In this document: one piece after another, positions 7,077-13,483 of the stretch
Numbering within the stretch: the stretch's first letter is position 1
Layout: the number at the start of each line of letters is the position of its first letter
DNA from: Clostridiales bacterium UBA4717
GTDB lineage: Bacteria > Bacillota > Clostridia > Oscillospirales > CAG-272
NCBI GenBank assembly: GCA_002404395.1
Contig: DHJP01000119.1
Coordinates: forward strand, 1-13,483
Length of the DNA: 13,483 bases
Direction of reading: 5' to 3'
Translations under genes and position numbers: made by a program
Notes under the pieces: model-generated
Databases searched by the model: none
Seen by the model: the letters and a program-made list of their open reading frames with translations, nothing else
What the model was told of the DNA's origin: nothing

Positions 7077-7099
7077 CGTTAATGTCCTTTCATCAGAAT

Positions 7100-7897
7100 T
7101 TATTTTTCGACACTTCTGTGCTGACGTGCCGCTTCACTCATAACCACTGCCGTCGCACATGAAACATTAAATGAAGTCACCTTGCCGTACATAGGTATAG
7201 AAACCACGAAATCGCTCAGCTCTTTAATGATACGCGATACACCGTTACCTTCACTGCCTACCACGATCGCCGCAGGCCCGGTAAAATCCACATCATAGTA
7301 AGGTCTGCCATCGGCTTCGGCGGTATATATCCAAACACCGAGTTTTTTGAGTTTTTCTACTGCCGAAGCAAGATTTGACACTTTTGCGATCGGAAGATGT
7401 TCAAGCGCGCCTGCCGACGCCTTTTCAACCACTGCGGTCACTCCCGAAGCACGTCTCTTGGGAATGATCAATCCGTGAGCGCCAACACCCTCGGCAACCC
7501 TGATGATCGCGCCGAGATTATGCGGATCTTCAATACCGTCGGCGATCAGAATAAGCGGTTTTTCGCCGCGCGCTTCAGCATTCGCCACGATATCCTCAAC
7601 CGAGCAATAGTCCTTGGCTGCGGCAGCTGCAATAATCCCCTGATGAACCGTACCGTGCGCCATTGCATCAAGCTTCGGCTTTTCACATTCGACGATCGGA
7701 ACGCCGGCTTCTATCGCTTCCGCCACAAGCATTGTGATAGAGCCTTCGCGCTCGCCTTTTTGCACATATATTTTATCTATACTGCGCGAACCCTTAAGCA
7801 ATTCACGCACCGCATTTCTTCCGAGAACGAGGTTTTCGTCTATCTCCGCATTTGAAAAACGTTCGTTTTTTACATCTTTTTGCCGATATTTATTCAT
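7100..7897 (-). CDS. rlmB: RlmB-like TrmH-family 23S rRNA 2'-O-methyltransferase
   Basis: This 265-residue SPOUT-class enzyme would transfer a methyl group from S-adenosylmethionine to the 2'-OH of a guanosine in 23S rRNA (Gm2251 in E. coli numbering). The N-terminal RNA-binding domain (about residues 22-95) shows VLGRNAVRELL and AHGTVHQGI. The catalytic domain shows the three TrmH motifs: NLGAIIR (127-133, with the catalytic-type Asn and Arg), IVVGSEGNG (211-219) and SIPMYGKVTSFNVSCATAV (233-251), which form the knotted cofactor site. The length is typical. ATG at 7897 has AGAGG close upstream and an extended -10 promoter begins about 30 bases before it. The 907-residue membrane protein follows after 23 bases, probably in the same transcript. 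TrmH paralogues such as TrmL-type enzymes are possible, but the N-terminal domain favours RlmB. Confidence 0.9.
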   Translation of the reverse strand: MNKYRQKDVKNERFSNAEIDENLVLGRNAVRELLKGSRSIDKIYVQKGEREGSITMLVAEAIEAGVPIVECEKPKLDAMAHGTVHQGIIAAAAAKDYCSVEDIVANAEARGEKPLILIADGIEDPHNLGAIIRVAEGVGAHGLIIPKRRASGVTAVVEKASAGALEHLPIAKVSNLASAVEKLKKLGVWIYTAEADGRPYYDVDFTGPAAIVVGSEGNGVSRIIKELSDFVVSIPMYGKVTSFNVSCATAVVMSEAARQHRSVEK

Positions 7898-7929
7898 AAC
7901 GCCTCTGAAATATATAATTATTTAATGTA

Positions 7930-7938
7930 ATTATAACA
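7930..7938 (-). promoter_or_regulatory. Extended -10 promoter for rlmB
   Basis: The minus strand reads TGTTATAAT, a perfect -10 box (plus 7930-7935) with the TGn extension. At a spacing of 17 the -35 position reads GTACAA, a poor match, which is usual for extended -10 promoters. Transcription would start near 7923, about 25 bases before the rlmB ATG. This places rlmB at the head of its transcription unit. Confidence 0.5.
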
Positions 7939-8017
7939 TAGCTTTGCCGATTTGTACATACCAAAAGCTATTTTTTTTCGATAATTTTACGGAAATTCCG
8001 ACAGCCTTTACCATAAC

Positions 8018-8049
8018 AAAAAAACCGTCGCTTACGCGACGGTTTTTTT
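8018..8049 (-). terminator. Rho-independent terminator after the zinc-ribbon gene
   Basis: A perfect 7-base stem CCGTCGC/GCGACGG (8025-8031 and 8036-8042) with loop TTAC is flanked by seven A's and seven T's. It would work in both directions, but the only gene leading into it is the zinc-ribbon gene, whose stop is 15 bases away. It separates the sigma factor/zinc-ribbon unit from the rlmB unit. Confidence 0.9.
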
Positions 8050-8063
8050 GTATCAAAAACTGA

Positions 8064-8345
8064 TTATTCCTGTTCGGCTCTGATAGCCGCATAGCATTCG
8101 CTGCAATAAACAGGCTTATCGCTGCTCGGCTGGAAAGGAACCTTTGCTTCTCCGCCGCATCTAGCGCAAGTCGCAGTGAACAGCTCTCTGGGAGCCTTTG
8201 CCGCATTCTTTTTCTTGTCACGGCAAGCTTTGCATCTCTGAGGCTTGTTCTGAAATCCCTTTTCGGCGTAAAACTCCTGCTCGCCGGCAGTAAAGGTGAA
8301 TTCAGCACCGCATTCCTTGCAAACTAAAACTTCGTCCTGATACAT
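8064..8345 (-). CDS. Zinc-ribbon (Tbcl-type) domain protein
   Basis: This 93-residue protein carries two four-cysteine zinc sites. The first is C9-x2-C12 with C38-x2-C41, within an EVLVCKECGAEFTFTAGEQ...RCKAC pattern characteristic of the zf-Tbcl family. The second is C60-x2-C63 with C81-x2-C84 (CARCGGEAKVPFQP...PVYCSEC). It is cytoplasmic, with a basic KKK linker between the sites that could contact nucleic acid. I chose ATG at 8345 rather than the in-frame ATG at 8417. GAGGT lies about ten bases upstream of 8345, the conserved domain begins there, and the longer version would run into the structured spacer. It follows the sigma-factor gene on the same strand and is closed by a strong terminator. 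Function unknown; nucleic-acid or ribosome binding is plausible. Confidence 0.85.
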   Translation of the reverse strand: MYQDEVLVCKECGAEFTFTAGEQEFYAEKGFQNKPQRCKACRDKKKNAAKAPRELFTATCARCGGEAKVPFQPSSDKPVYCSECYAAIRAEQE

Positions 8346-8377
8346 TTTGTGTCTACCTCGCTTTGTAAAATGGTAAT

Positions 8378-8460
8378 TTTCGCCCTCGACGGATTTAAAC
8401 CGCCACCTTTGACACACATTGATAATTGCAGCAACGCTCTACTTAAGCTATACGGGCAAA
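8378..8460 (-). ncRNA. tRNA-like cloverleaf in the spacer between sigma factor and zinc-ribbon gene
   Basis: Read leftward, TTTGCCC (8460-8454) pairs with GGGC-G-AAA (8385-8378, one bulged G). It closes a junction with three arms: a D-like arm GCTT/GAGC preceded by TA, as at tRNA positions 8-9; an anticodon-like arm GTTG/CAAT with a ten-base loop; and a T-like arm GGCGG/CCGTC with the seven-base loop TTTAAAT. The words TATAGCTTAAGTAGAGC and GGCGGTTTAAATCC closely resemble the D and T regions of bacterial tRNAs. Against a working tRNA are the oversized anticodon loop, the missing GG in a short D-loop, the TTT instead of TTC in the T-loop, the long variable region and no CCA. It may be a decayed tRNA or a tRNA-mimic leader element. 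Confidence 0.35.
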
Positions 8461-8470
8461 TATATGAATT

Positions 8471-9028
8471 TCAAGAGAGTGCATTTTTCAGTTTAACGCG
8501 TATTCGATAAATAGTATTGTCCACCGATTTAAGCGGAATACCGAGACGCTCGGCTATCTCGCTCCGGTCAAGCTCGGCGAGCTTCAGCATAAGCACCTCA
8601 AGCTCCGACTCGGATAAAAGTTTTTTTACTTTTCCGAGTAAAAACTCAGCGCTGTCCGACTCATCGACCTCACTTGTAGGATCGGGCATGGTAAGCTCGT
8701 TCGGATCAAGTTCGTCCGCCGAACGGTCAAGGTCACGGGCACGCTTACGCAAAATGGTTATAAGCCCGTTTCTGAGACAGATCTGTGCATACAATCCGAA
8801 AGTCAGACCCAAATCGCGATCGTATGTTTTAGCCGCCTTAAAAAGCAGTATCCCCGTCTCCTGAAGCAGATCTTCGCGATCCTCGCGGGTCATACCGTCA
8901 TAAGCAAACTTTTCAACCATATTGCGGCATAAACCTTCATATTTGGCGAGCACTTCATCAAATGCGGAATCGTCTCCCTGCCTGACACGCTCAACAAGTG
9001 CATTGATATCCGTATCGTTAGTGCTCAT
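8471..9028 (-). CDS. Sigma-70 family RNA polymerase sigma factor (SigH/ECF-like, regions 2 and 4)
   Basis: This 185-residue protein has a sigma region 2 (about residues 21-98) with DLLQETGILLFKAAKTYD (53-70, core-binding and -10 recognition helices) and the TFGLYAQICLRNGLITILRK helix (76-95). An acidic linker (about 105-128) leads to region 4 (136-183), whose helix-turn-helix is RSEIAERLGIPLKSVDNTI (155-173) for -35 recognition. The two-domain size fits an ECF or small SigH-like factor. No anti-sigma factor is adjacent. ATG at 9028 has AGGTGG close upstream and a near-consensus promoter just before it, so the gene seems well expressed in growing cells. The zinc-ribbon gene follows in the same direction with no terminator between. 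The regulon is unknown. Confidence 0.88.
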   Translation of the reverse strand: MSTNDTDINALVERVRQGDDSAFDEVLAKYEGLCRNMVEKFAYDGMTREDREDLLQETGILLFKAAKTYDRDLGLTFGLYAQICLRNGLITILRKRARDLDRSADELDPNELTMPDPTSEVDESDSAEFLLGKVKKLLSESELEVLMLKLAELDRSEIAERLGIPLKSVDNTIYRIRVKLKNALS

Positions 9029-9057
9029 ATTGCCACCTATGCCTTTGACTTACCCAT

Positions 9058-9085
9058 ATTATATCATATTTTTGTAAAATGTCAA
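9058..9085 (-). promoter_or_regulatory. Near-consensus sigma-A promoter of the sigma-factor gene
   Basis: On the minus strand a perfect TTGACA (plus 9080-9085) and a perfect TATAAT (plus 9058-9063) are separated by 16 bases, with an additional TGA extension before the -10. Transcription would start near 9051, about 22 bases before the ATG. This is the strongest protein-gene promoter in the window. Confidence 0.8.
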
Positions 9086-9228
9086 TAGTTTTTTTGCTTT
9101 TTCGGAATTTTGTTCTGACAAAAATTTACAAAATTCTTAAATATTTCCATAATGTTCCGGCTAAATGCACAGAAAATGAAAGTATTATGTCAAAAGCGGC
9201 GGTACAAGGCAAACTTCCGATTTTTCGG

Positions 9229-9774
9229 TCAGTCAAGCAGATAATCGACTTCACCGGTAAGTATCGCGTAAAGTCCTTTATAAAGCACTTCCGGCTTGCT
9301 GTCAAAATTGTACATCATCACGTCGAGCAATTGTTTTGATTCCACACCGAGAGAAAGTTTCATAACGATCTCGTCCTTTTCGCTTATCTCGCAGTCCATC
9401 ATATACTTATCATCGCCGATTTGACGCGAAGTACAGGTGATCTTGGAGCCGCGTTCCTTGAACGAAAGCAGTCGCAGTGCGCTTCTGAGGCTCTTCTCGC
9501 GTATGGCATTCAGGATATTGCTTTGCAGTTCATTGACGACCATCCTGCCTTTTTCGGTGATCTCATACTCCGCATCGCCGTTAACAAGCTTTTCACTGAT
9601 ACTGCCGTTATCAATAAGCTCGGCAAAACACGCGGCAAAATCAAAATAATTCACATATCCGTCCTGAACCGAGATCTCGCTGACAGTCGTAAAATCAAGC
9701 GGTCGGTTAAGCTGACGCAACAGGTACAGAATAAAAATTTTAATATCTTTCGGATCGCTAAGAGGCGCCTGCAT
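9229..9774 (-). CDS. DUF4364 family winged-helix protein
   Basis: This 181-residue protein begins with a winged-helix-like domain (about residues 8-85). It contains DIKIFILYLLRQLNRPLD, then YFDFAACFAELIDNGSI, and YEITEKGRMVVNEL (70-83), the recognisable wing and dimer helix of PadR/MarR-like folds. The C-terminal half (about 90-181) is the alpha/beta part typical of DUF4364 and ends with LYAILTGEVDYLL. It is probably a DNA-binding or protein-interaction regulator, but no target is known. ATG has AAAGGA about 11 bases upstream. It lies downstream of the substrate-binding lipoprotein on the same strand, with a strong hairpin in the 109-base gap, so it may be partly co-transcribed. The assignment rests on whole-length resemblance to the family as I recall it. 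Confidence 0.82.
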   Translation of the reverse strand: MQAPLSDPKDIKIFILYLLRQLNRPLDFTTVSEISVQDGYVNYFDFAACFAELIDNGSISEKLVNGDAEYEITEKGRMVVNELQSNILNAIREKSLRSALRLLSFKERGSKITCTSRQIGDDKYMMDCEISEKDEIVMKLSLGVESKQLLDVMMYNFDSKPEVLYKGLYAILTGEVDYLLD

Positions 9775-9825
9775 TATTTTACAGTCCTTTCAATTGGTAT
9801 GCGTTGGTTTGTTCAGACGGCAACA

Positions 9826-9859
9826 TGAGCCGCAAACCGTGCCGGCGGTTTGCGGCTCA
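9826..9859 (-). terminator. Very stable 14-base-pair hairpin after the lipoprotein gene
   Basis: TGAGCCGCAAACCG (9826-9839) pairs perfectly with CGGTTTGCGGCTCA (9846-9859) around a six-base loop. It starts 24 bases beyond the stop of the substrate-binding protein. No T-run follows on either strand, so it is not a classical intrinsic terminator. It could slow 3' exonucleases or lower read-through into the DUF4364 gene. Confidence 0.5.
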
Positions 9860-9883
9860 CAAAATCGAACTGCTGTCGCGGGA

Positions 9884-11581
9884 TCAGTCCTCGGTCGGAA
9901 GATACTTTTCGTAGTTCTTCATCGTAACCTTTTCAAAGATCTTGCCGCCGAAATAATCGGTATCGACTCCGGATATTACTTTCTTATTGATAAGATAGAA
10001 GTCCTGATTGAACACGATCGGGATCACCGGCATATCGGAAACAAGCATTTCTTCCGCCTTGTGGAGGTATTCGCTCTTTTCCTTTCTGCTGTTTACTGCC
10101 TGTGCCTCATCTATCACAGCCTCATACTCGGCATTGTCGTAGCCCGAAATGTGAGGAACAAGGTCGTACTTGTCGTTCTGCATATCAATCTTCATGCCGG
10201 CATAACTCTTTGCAAAGGATGCCATATAGTTGAATGCATCATTCGAAAGCACTTCGTAATCCACTGCCAGAATATCGAAATCGCGATCACTGTACGCGTT
10301 CGAGAACTTCTTCGCGTTGGAAAGTTTCTTTGTCTTCACATTAAAGCCGAGTTCATTCCAGATCTCGGCACAGTACTCGGCAATAGCTTCTTCGGTCGCA
10401 CTCTCAAAGTATGAGATCGTAAAGCTGCCGCCCTTGACCTTCGCTTCGGAAAGCAATGCCTTTGCTCCTTCGATGTCGCCTTTTGAAGAGATAAGCGTTC
10501 CGCCGTTTTTACGGAAGCTGTCCTTGCTTGTTTTGTCCGAAGTCATTTCGGGAACAAATCCGGTTGCCGGTTTCGCAAACACCACAAGCTCGCTGATCGC
10601 TTCGCGGTCAAGCGCCATCGAAAGCGCCTTGCGCACTCTTGAATCGGAAAGCAGCTTATTATCATTGTTTACAATATACGTATGAACCGACGGGATATCA
10701 TTGACAACCGCTTTTGATTTATACTCCGAACGCTTCTCGACCGGAATATCACCGAGGTAGAACAATTCGCCCGCCTCATATTTTTCAAGCAATTCGTCAA
10801 GCGTCAGAGTATAGTCGACATTGAGTCTGTACGGCTTGACCATCTTGTCGAGATTATCTTTTTCTCTGTCACGGAAATAGTAATTGTTGCGCTCAAGCGT
10901 AACCGTTTTTCCATAGTTCAGATTCTTTACAACGAACGGACCGCTGGTTACCATAGTCGAAGCGGAAGTTGCCCAATTGTCATAACGGGTAACAACATCC
11001 TCGCGCATAGGCACGAGCGCAGGACTTGCCAGACGTTCGATAAACAGATCGGTATCAATCTTATTTTCAAACTCGATCTCCAAAACATAGTTATCGACCG
11101 AAGCGATTCCGAGGTCGTCGATAGAGCAATCGCCCATTTTAACCGCTTTTGCATTCTTTATATCAAACAAGAGTGAAGCCGCAGGGCTGTCAAACTCGGG
11201 ATCAAGCACGCGCTTCCAAGCATAGACCACATCATCAGCGGTCAGGTTGCGTCCGTCGCTCCACATTGTCTGCTTGAGAGTAATGTACATTTTATATGTA
11301 CCGTCGCGCTCGTCTTCCTTAAACTCATAGCTGTCCATAAGATCGTTTTTGACCTTGCCGTTTTCATCAAGCGATACCAAACCGGCATAGATCAAGCCGA
11401 ACACCTTTGCAGTCCCATCATTGATAAGCGTGTATCCCGGATCAAAGTCGCGGATCTCATCGGTAATGTACACATTGATCTGTGCGCCTTTGTCCTCAGA
11501 ATCCGGCTTTAATCCGCCGCAACCGGTAAGACAAGCCGCAAGCATCAAAAGCGCAAGCACTGCAGATACTAATCTTTTCAT
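9884..11581 (-). CDS. Oligopeptide-type ABC transporter substrate-binding lipoprotein (SBP family 5)
   Basis: This 565-residue lipoprotein would capture peptides or similar solutes outside the membrane and deliver them to an ABC permease. It starts with a lipoprotein signal (residues 1-20, KR then a hydrophobic core) ending in lipobox LTGC with Cys21. The family-5 hallmark W-SDGRNLTADDVVYAWKRVL lies at 107-126, and LSMALDREAI is the typical central helix. I chose ATG at 11581 because AGGAGG lies 12 bases upstream and the signal peptide begins there; the in-frame ATG at 11650 would put 23 extra polar residues before it. No permease or ATPase genes are adjacent, so it is an orphan component. 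A sigma-A promoter with an overlapping palindrome precedes it. The ligand is unknown. Confidence 0.92.
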   Translation of the reverse strand: MKRLVSAVLALLMLAACLTGCGGLKPDSEDKGAQINVYITDEIRDFDPGYTLINDGTAKVFGLIYAGLVSLDENGKVKNDLMDSYEFKEDERDGTYKMYITLKQTMWSDGRNLTADDVVYAWKRVLDPEFDSPAASLLFDIKNAKAVKMGDCSIDDLGIASVDNYVLEIEFENKIDTDLFIERLASPALVPMREDVVTRYDNWATSASTMVTSGPFVVKNLNYGKTVTLERNNYYFRDREKDNLDKMVKPYRLNVDYTLTLDELLEKYEAGELFYLGDIPVEKRSEYKSKAVVNDIPSVHTYIVNNDNKLLSDSRVRKALSMALDREAISELVVFAKPATGFVPEMTSDKTSKDSFRKNGGTLISSKGDIEGAKALLSEAKVKGGSFTISYFESATEEAIAEYCAEIWNELGFNVKTKKLSNAKKFSNAYSDRDFDILAVDYEVLSNDAFNYMASFAKSYAGMKIDMQNDKYDLVPHISGYDNAEYEAVIDEAQAVNSRKEKSEYLHKAEEMLVSDMPVIPIVFNQDFYLINKKVISGVDTDYFGGKIFEKVTMKNYEKYLPTED

Positions 11582-11672
11582 ATGATAACGATTCCTCCTC
11601 TGCCCCCGGATACAAGGGCGTAGAACAAAATTTGCCTGTTTATCCCGCAATTTTCGTGTTGCGTAAACATTC

Positions 11673-11707
11673 TATGATATTATATCATACAATTTTGATT
11701 TTAGCAA
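11673..11707 (-). promoter_or_regulatory. Sigma-A promoter of the lipoprotein gene with palindrome over the -10 box
   Basis: On the minus strand TTGCTA (plus 11702-11707) and TATAAT (plus 11679-11684) are 17 bases apart, with a TGA extension before the -10. The -10 box lies inside the perfect inverted repeat TATGATA-TTA-TATCATA (11673-11689), which could be a repressor operator. Transcription would start near 11672, giving a leader of about 90 bases. Confidence 0.6.
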
Positions 11708-11806
11708 TTATGAAAATGAGAATAAATAAAGATTATGACATATGCACAATTTCCGACCTCTTAAATTGTAAGTTTTCACAATGCTTTTTATTTTTACCAT
11801 TTGTTT

Positions 11807-11835
11807 TTGGTACGCTTGCGGGCATACTTTATAAT
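11807..11835 (+). promoter_or_regulatory. Candidate sigma-A-like promoter of gpr
   Basis: TTGGTA (11807-11812) and a perfect TATAAT (11830-11835) are separated by 17 bases, about 30 bases before the gpr start. Family knowledge says gpr is usually transcribed by the forespore sigma factors F and G, but I do not see a convincing sigma-G pattern here. Confidence 0.4.
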
Positions 11836-11864
11836 AGATTCTTACTAACGAAGGAGCAATGCGT

Positions 11865-12770
11865 TTGAAAAAGCTGTCAGAATACCGCAGGACCGACCTT
11901 GCCAGCGAGTGCCGCACGACCGAGCGTGAGCACGACGGCAAATCGGATGACAAAGGAATAAATTTTTCCGAATACGAAAAGAGTGGCTTTAACATATGCG
12001 AGCTTGACGTCACTACCGCCGAAGCCGCATCGGCGATCGGAAAGAAATGCGGCAAGTATATCACCGTCGATGTCGGAAGGCTCTGGCATGAGACCGACGA
12101 GCGCGTTGCCGCCTGTTCCGAGCTGATCTCCGGAATAATCGGTTCGATGATAAGCGAGCTGTGCCCCGAAAGGCATTCGCTTTCCTATCTGATAGCCGGA
12201 CTTGGAAACCGATATATCACCTCGGACGCCATAGGTCACGAAACCCTCCGGGAAATAGTAGTTACACGCCATATAAAAAATGCCGATCCGAAGCTTTACT
12301 CGATGCTCGGAAACATTTCGGTCGCGGCAATTGCTCCCGGCGTTACCGGTCAGACCGGAATAGAGACTTTGGAAGTTATACGGCAAACCGTAGACACCGT
12401 AAAGCCGGATCTGCTCATTGCCATAGATGCGCTTGCCGCGTGTGAGCTTTCGCATCTTGCCACCACGGTTCAGATCACAAATGCCGGCATAGCGCCCGGA
12501 TCGGGTATCGGAAACCGCCGCGATTCTATCGACCGTGAAAGCGTCGGATGTCCCGTAATAATCGTCGGAGTTCCGACCGTCGTCGAATCCTCCGCGCTCG
12601 TGTACGATGCACTTTACAAGGCAGGCATTGAAGCCGACAGCATTGACCCGAAACTTCATGAAATACTTGAAAACGGCAGAGGCTTTTTTGTCACTCCGAA
12701 AGAAAGCGATATTGTGCTTATCGAGCTGTCAAAGCTGCTTGCAAATGCAATAAACTCTGCGCTGATATGA
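11865..12770 (+). CDS. gpr: GPR endopeptidase (spore germination protease)
   Basis: GPR degrades small acid-soluble spore proteins during germination; it is made in the forespore as a zymogen that self-processes (MEROPS A25). The protein is 301 residues from the TTG start. It begins MKKLSEYRRTDLA, with RTDLA typical of the GPR propeptide. Conserved motifs, numbered from that start, are AGLGNRYITSDAIG (111-124), AIAPGVTGQTGIET (155-168), IAIDALAACELS (185-196) and GIAPGSGIGNRRDSI (208-222). The two aspartates equivalent to the essential pair are Asp121 and Asp188. I prefer TTG at 11865: AAGGAG (11851-11856) lies eight bases before it, whereas ATG at 11859 would be only two bases away. spoIIP follows after 60 bases, a common pairing in spore formers. 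Confidence 0.95.
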   Translation: MKKLSEYRRTDLASECRTTEREHDGKSDDKGINFSEYEKSGFNICELDVTTAEAASAIGKKCGKYITVDVGRLWHETDERVAACSELISGIIGSMISELCPERHSLSYLIAGLGNRYITSDAIGHETLREIVVTRHIKNADPKLYSMLGNISVAAIAPGVTGQTGIETLEVIRQTVDTVKPDLLIAIDALAACELSHLATTVQITNAGIAPGSGIGNRRDSIDRESVGCPVIIVGVPTVVESSALVYDALYKAGIEADSIDPKLHEILENGRGFFVTPKESDIVLIELSKLLANAINSALI

Positions 12771-12830
12771 ATAATCGCTGCCATATGCTCATATCCTGTA
12801 TCAATTCCAAGCACTTTGGGGAGACAGGCT

Positions 12831-13483
12831 TTGAACAGAGCAAGAACAGCAAAAATACTATTGTGGATATTGTATACAGTCTTTGCAATTGCGGGTTTTG
12901 CCTGCATTGCAAAGCTTTGCCTCACAAATACAGAGATACGTTCGGGCATAGCCGAATGTCTTGAGAGACAAGCATTTTTCAAATATTCCGAATTTTCAGG
13001 CGAACCTGCGCAGATCTCACTTGCAAAAGCCGCCTGCTTCGGCATGCCTTTGCGGCAATCAGACAAAAGCGCTTTTAAAAATGAAATGATTTACGAATTC
13101 ATACAGCCTCAGCTTCCGCTGCAAGGCGACTCCCATCCCTCGGATACAGACGATCCTTTAACCGATAATTACACTCATACCGACAATAATACACAGTCGG
13201 ACTCGACTCAAAGCGATATGCCTGAAAATACCGCACTGCACCCGATAATCGAAACCGATATTTCCGCAGACGATCTGTTCGTTCTGAACAGCACCGTAAA
13301 ATCCGATCCGGACACCCGCAGGCTGTATGAGCAAAAACTGCCCGAAGCGAAAATCGACAAAGATAAGCCGCTTGTCCTGGTATTACATACTCACGCTACC
13401 GAATGTTATTCAAGAGAAGGCAGCGATTTTTATGATGAAAACGCCGCCACGCGAACGGTTGACGAAAACATCAACATGATCGC
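12831..13483 (+). CDS. spoIIP: SpoIIP stage II sporulation protein, N-terminal part (runs off the right edge)
   Basis: SpoIIP is a membrane-anchored peptidoglycan hydrolase that works with SpoIID and SpoIIM to thin septal wall and drive forespore engulfment. About 217 residues are visible, with no stop before the window ends. From the TTG at 12831 the protein begins MNRARTAKILLWILYTVFAI, with a single transmembrane segment at about residues 9-28. A Ser/Thr/Asp/Asn-rich linker follows (about 105-140). The family motif LVLVLHTHATECYS comes next, with the zinc-ligand-type HTH at 186-188 and Glu191; TRTVDENINM follows, as in other SpoIIP proteins. No in-frame ATG exists before the membrane segment, and GGGGAG lies seven bases before this TTG, which fixes the start. 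It follows gpr by 60 bases and is probably co-transcribed. Confidence 0.92.
   Translation, partial: MNRARTAKILLWILYTVFAIAGFACIAKLCLTNTEIRSGIAECLERQAFFKYSEFSGEPAQISLAKAACFGMPLRQSDKSAFKNEMIYEFIQPQLPLQGDSHPSDTDDPLTDNYTHTDNNTQSDSTQSDMPENTALHPIIETDISADDLFVLNSTVKSDPDTRRLYEQKLPEAKIDKDKPLVLVLHTHATECYSREGSDFYDENAATRTVDENINMI

Noticed and set aside
6472..7143. Rightward 223-codon Ser-rich open frame
   Set aside because: It is the antisense image of the acidic Asp/Glu/Ser codons of the 907-residue gene, and no start signal is seen.
7931..8308. Leftward 125-codon frame overlapping the zinc-ribbon gene
   Set aside because: It is another frame of the zinc-ribbon coding region and reads through the strong terminator at 8018-8049.
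9218..9229. Small CCGA-TTTT-TCGG hairpin at the end of the DUF4364 gene
   Set aside because: The stem is only four base pairs and no T-run follows, which is too weak to call a terminator.
11632..11868. Rightward 78-codon frame in the divergent promoter region
   Set aside because: It spans both promoters, has no ribosome binding site and overlaps the start of gpr. It is AT-rich intergenic sequence.
11877..12659. Leftward 260-codon frame within gpr
   Set aside because: It is antisense to gpr, whose protein motifs are unmistakable, and the antisense product has no recognisable domain.
12767..12964. 65-codon frame starting on the gpr stop (ATGA), with Cys-rich NCGFCLHC stretch
   Set aside because: The apparent coupling and zinc-like cysteines are tempting, but it overlaps the spoIIP N-terminus in another frame, and spoIIP in its own frame has the expected membrane segment.

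Overview
The window looks like chromosomal DNA of a spore-forming Firmicute of class Clostridia, probably an Oscillospirales/Ruminococcaceae-like gut anaerobe. The evidence is the germination protease gpr followed by spoIIP, a DUF421 (YetF)/DUF4363 pair, the paired radical-SAM families TIGR03960 and TIGR03936, a DUF4364 regulator, a Tbcl-type zinc-ribbon protein, AGGAGG-type ribosome binding sites and sigma-A-type promoters. The genus is an inference. I see no intact mobile element, CRISPR array or complete RNA gene.

Layout. Positions 1-524 hold no protein gene. The left end carries two leftward promoters with a purine-rich leader between them, probably driving an rRNA or tRNA operon beyond the left edge. 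Next come a palindrome and an inverted pair of REP-like hairpins abutting the first gene. Two rightward genes follow (525-1615: YetF-like membrane protein and DUF4363 protein). They converge, with four bases between stop codons, on a leftward block read from 7897 down to 1620: rlmB (23S rRNA 2'-O-methyltransferase), a 907-residue membrane protein, a B12-binding/radical-SAM protein and its TIGR03936 partner. Upstream of that, also leftward, are a zinc-ribbon protein and a sigma-70-like factor with a tRNA-like cloverleaf between them (8064-9028). Then come a DUF4364 winged-helix protein and an orphan oligopeptide-type ABC substrate-binding lipoprotein (9229-11581). A divergent promoter region separates these from the rightward sporulation pair gpr-spoIIP; spoIIP runs off the right edge. 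Both of these genes appear to start at TTG.

Most notable item. The 907-residue protein (4353-7076) has the domain plan of a P1B-type heavy-metal P-type ATPase: eight membrane segments in 4+2+2 order, a small loop where the actuator domain belongs, and a large loop where the P/N domains belong. Almost every catalytic motif is destroyed: DKTGT reads D-DRDI, TGDN reads TLDPN, HP reads GP, and TGES and GDGxND are absent. A roughly 360-residue acidic cytoplasmic extension precedes it. I read it as a pseudo-P-type ATPase, possibly repurposed as a sensor, scaffold or regulator.

How the genes fit together. rlmB and the zinc-ribbon/sigma pair look like housekeeping or stress functions. The radical-SAM pair is a conserved unit of unknown function, often found near ribosome-maturation genes. 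gpr (spore-protein degradation at germination) and spoIIP (engulfment peptidoglycan hydrolase) form a typical sporulation pair.
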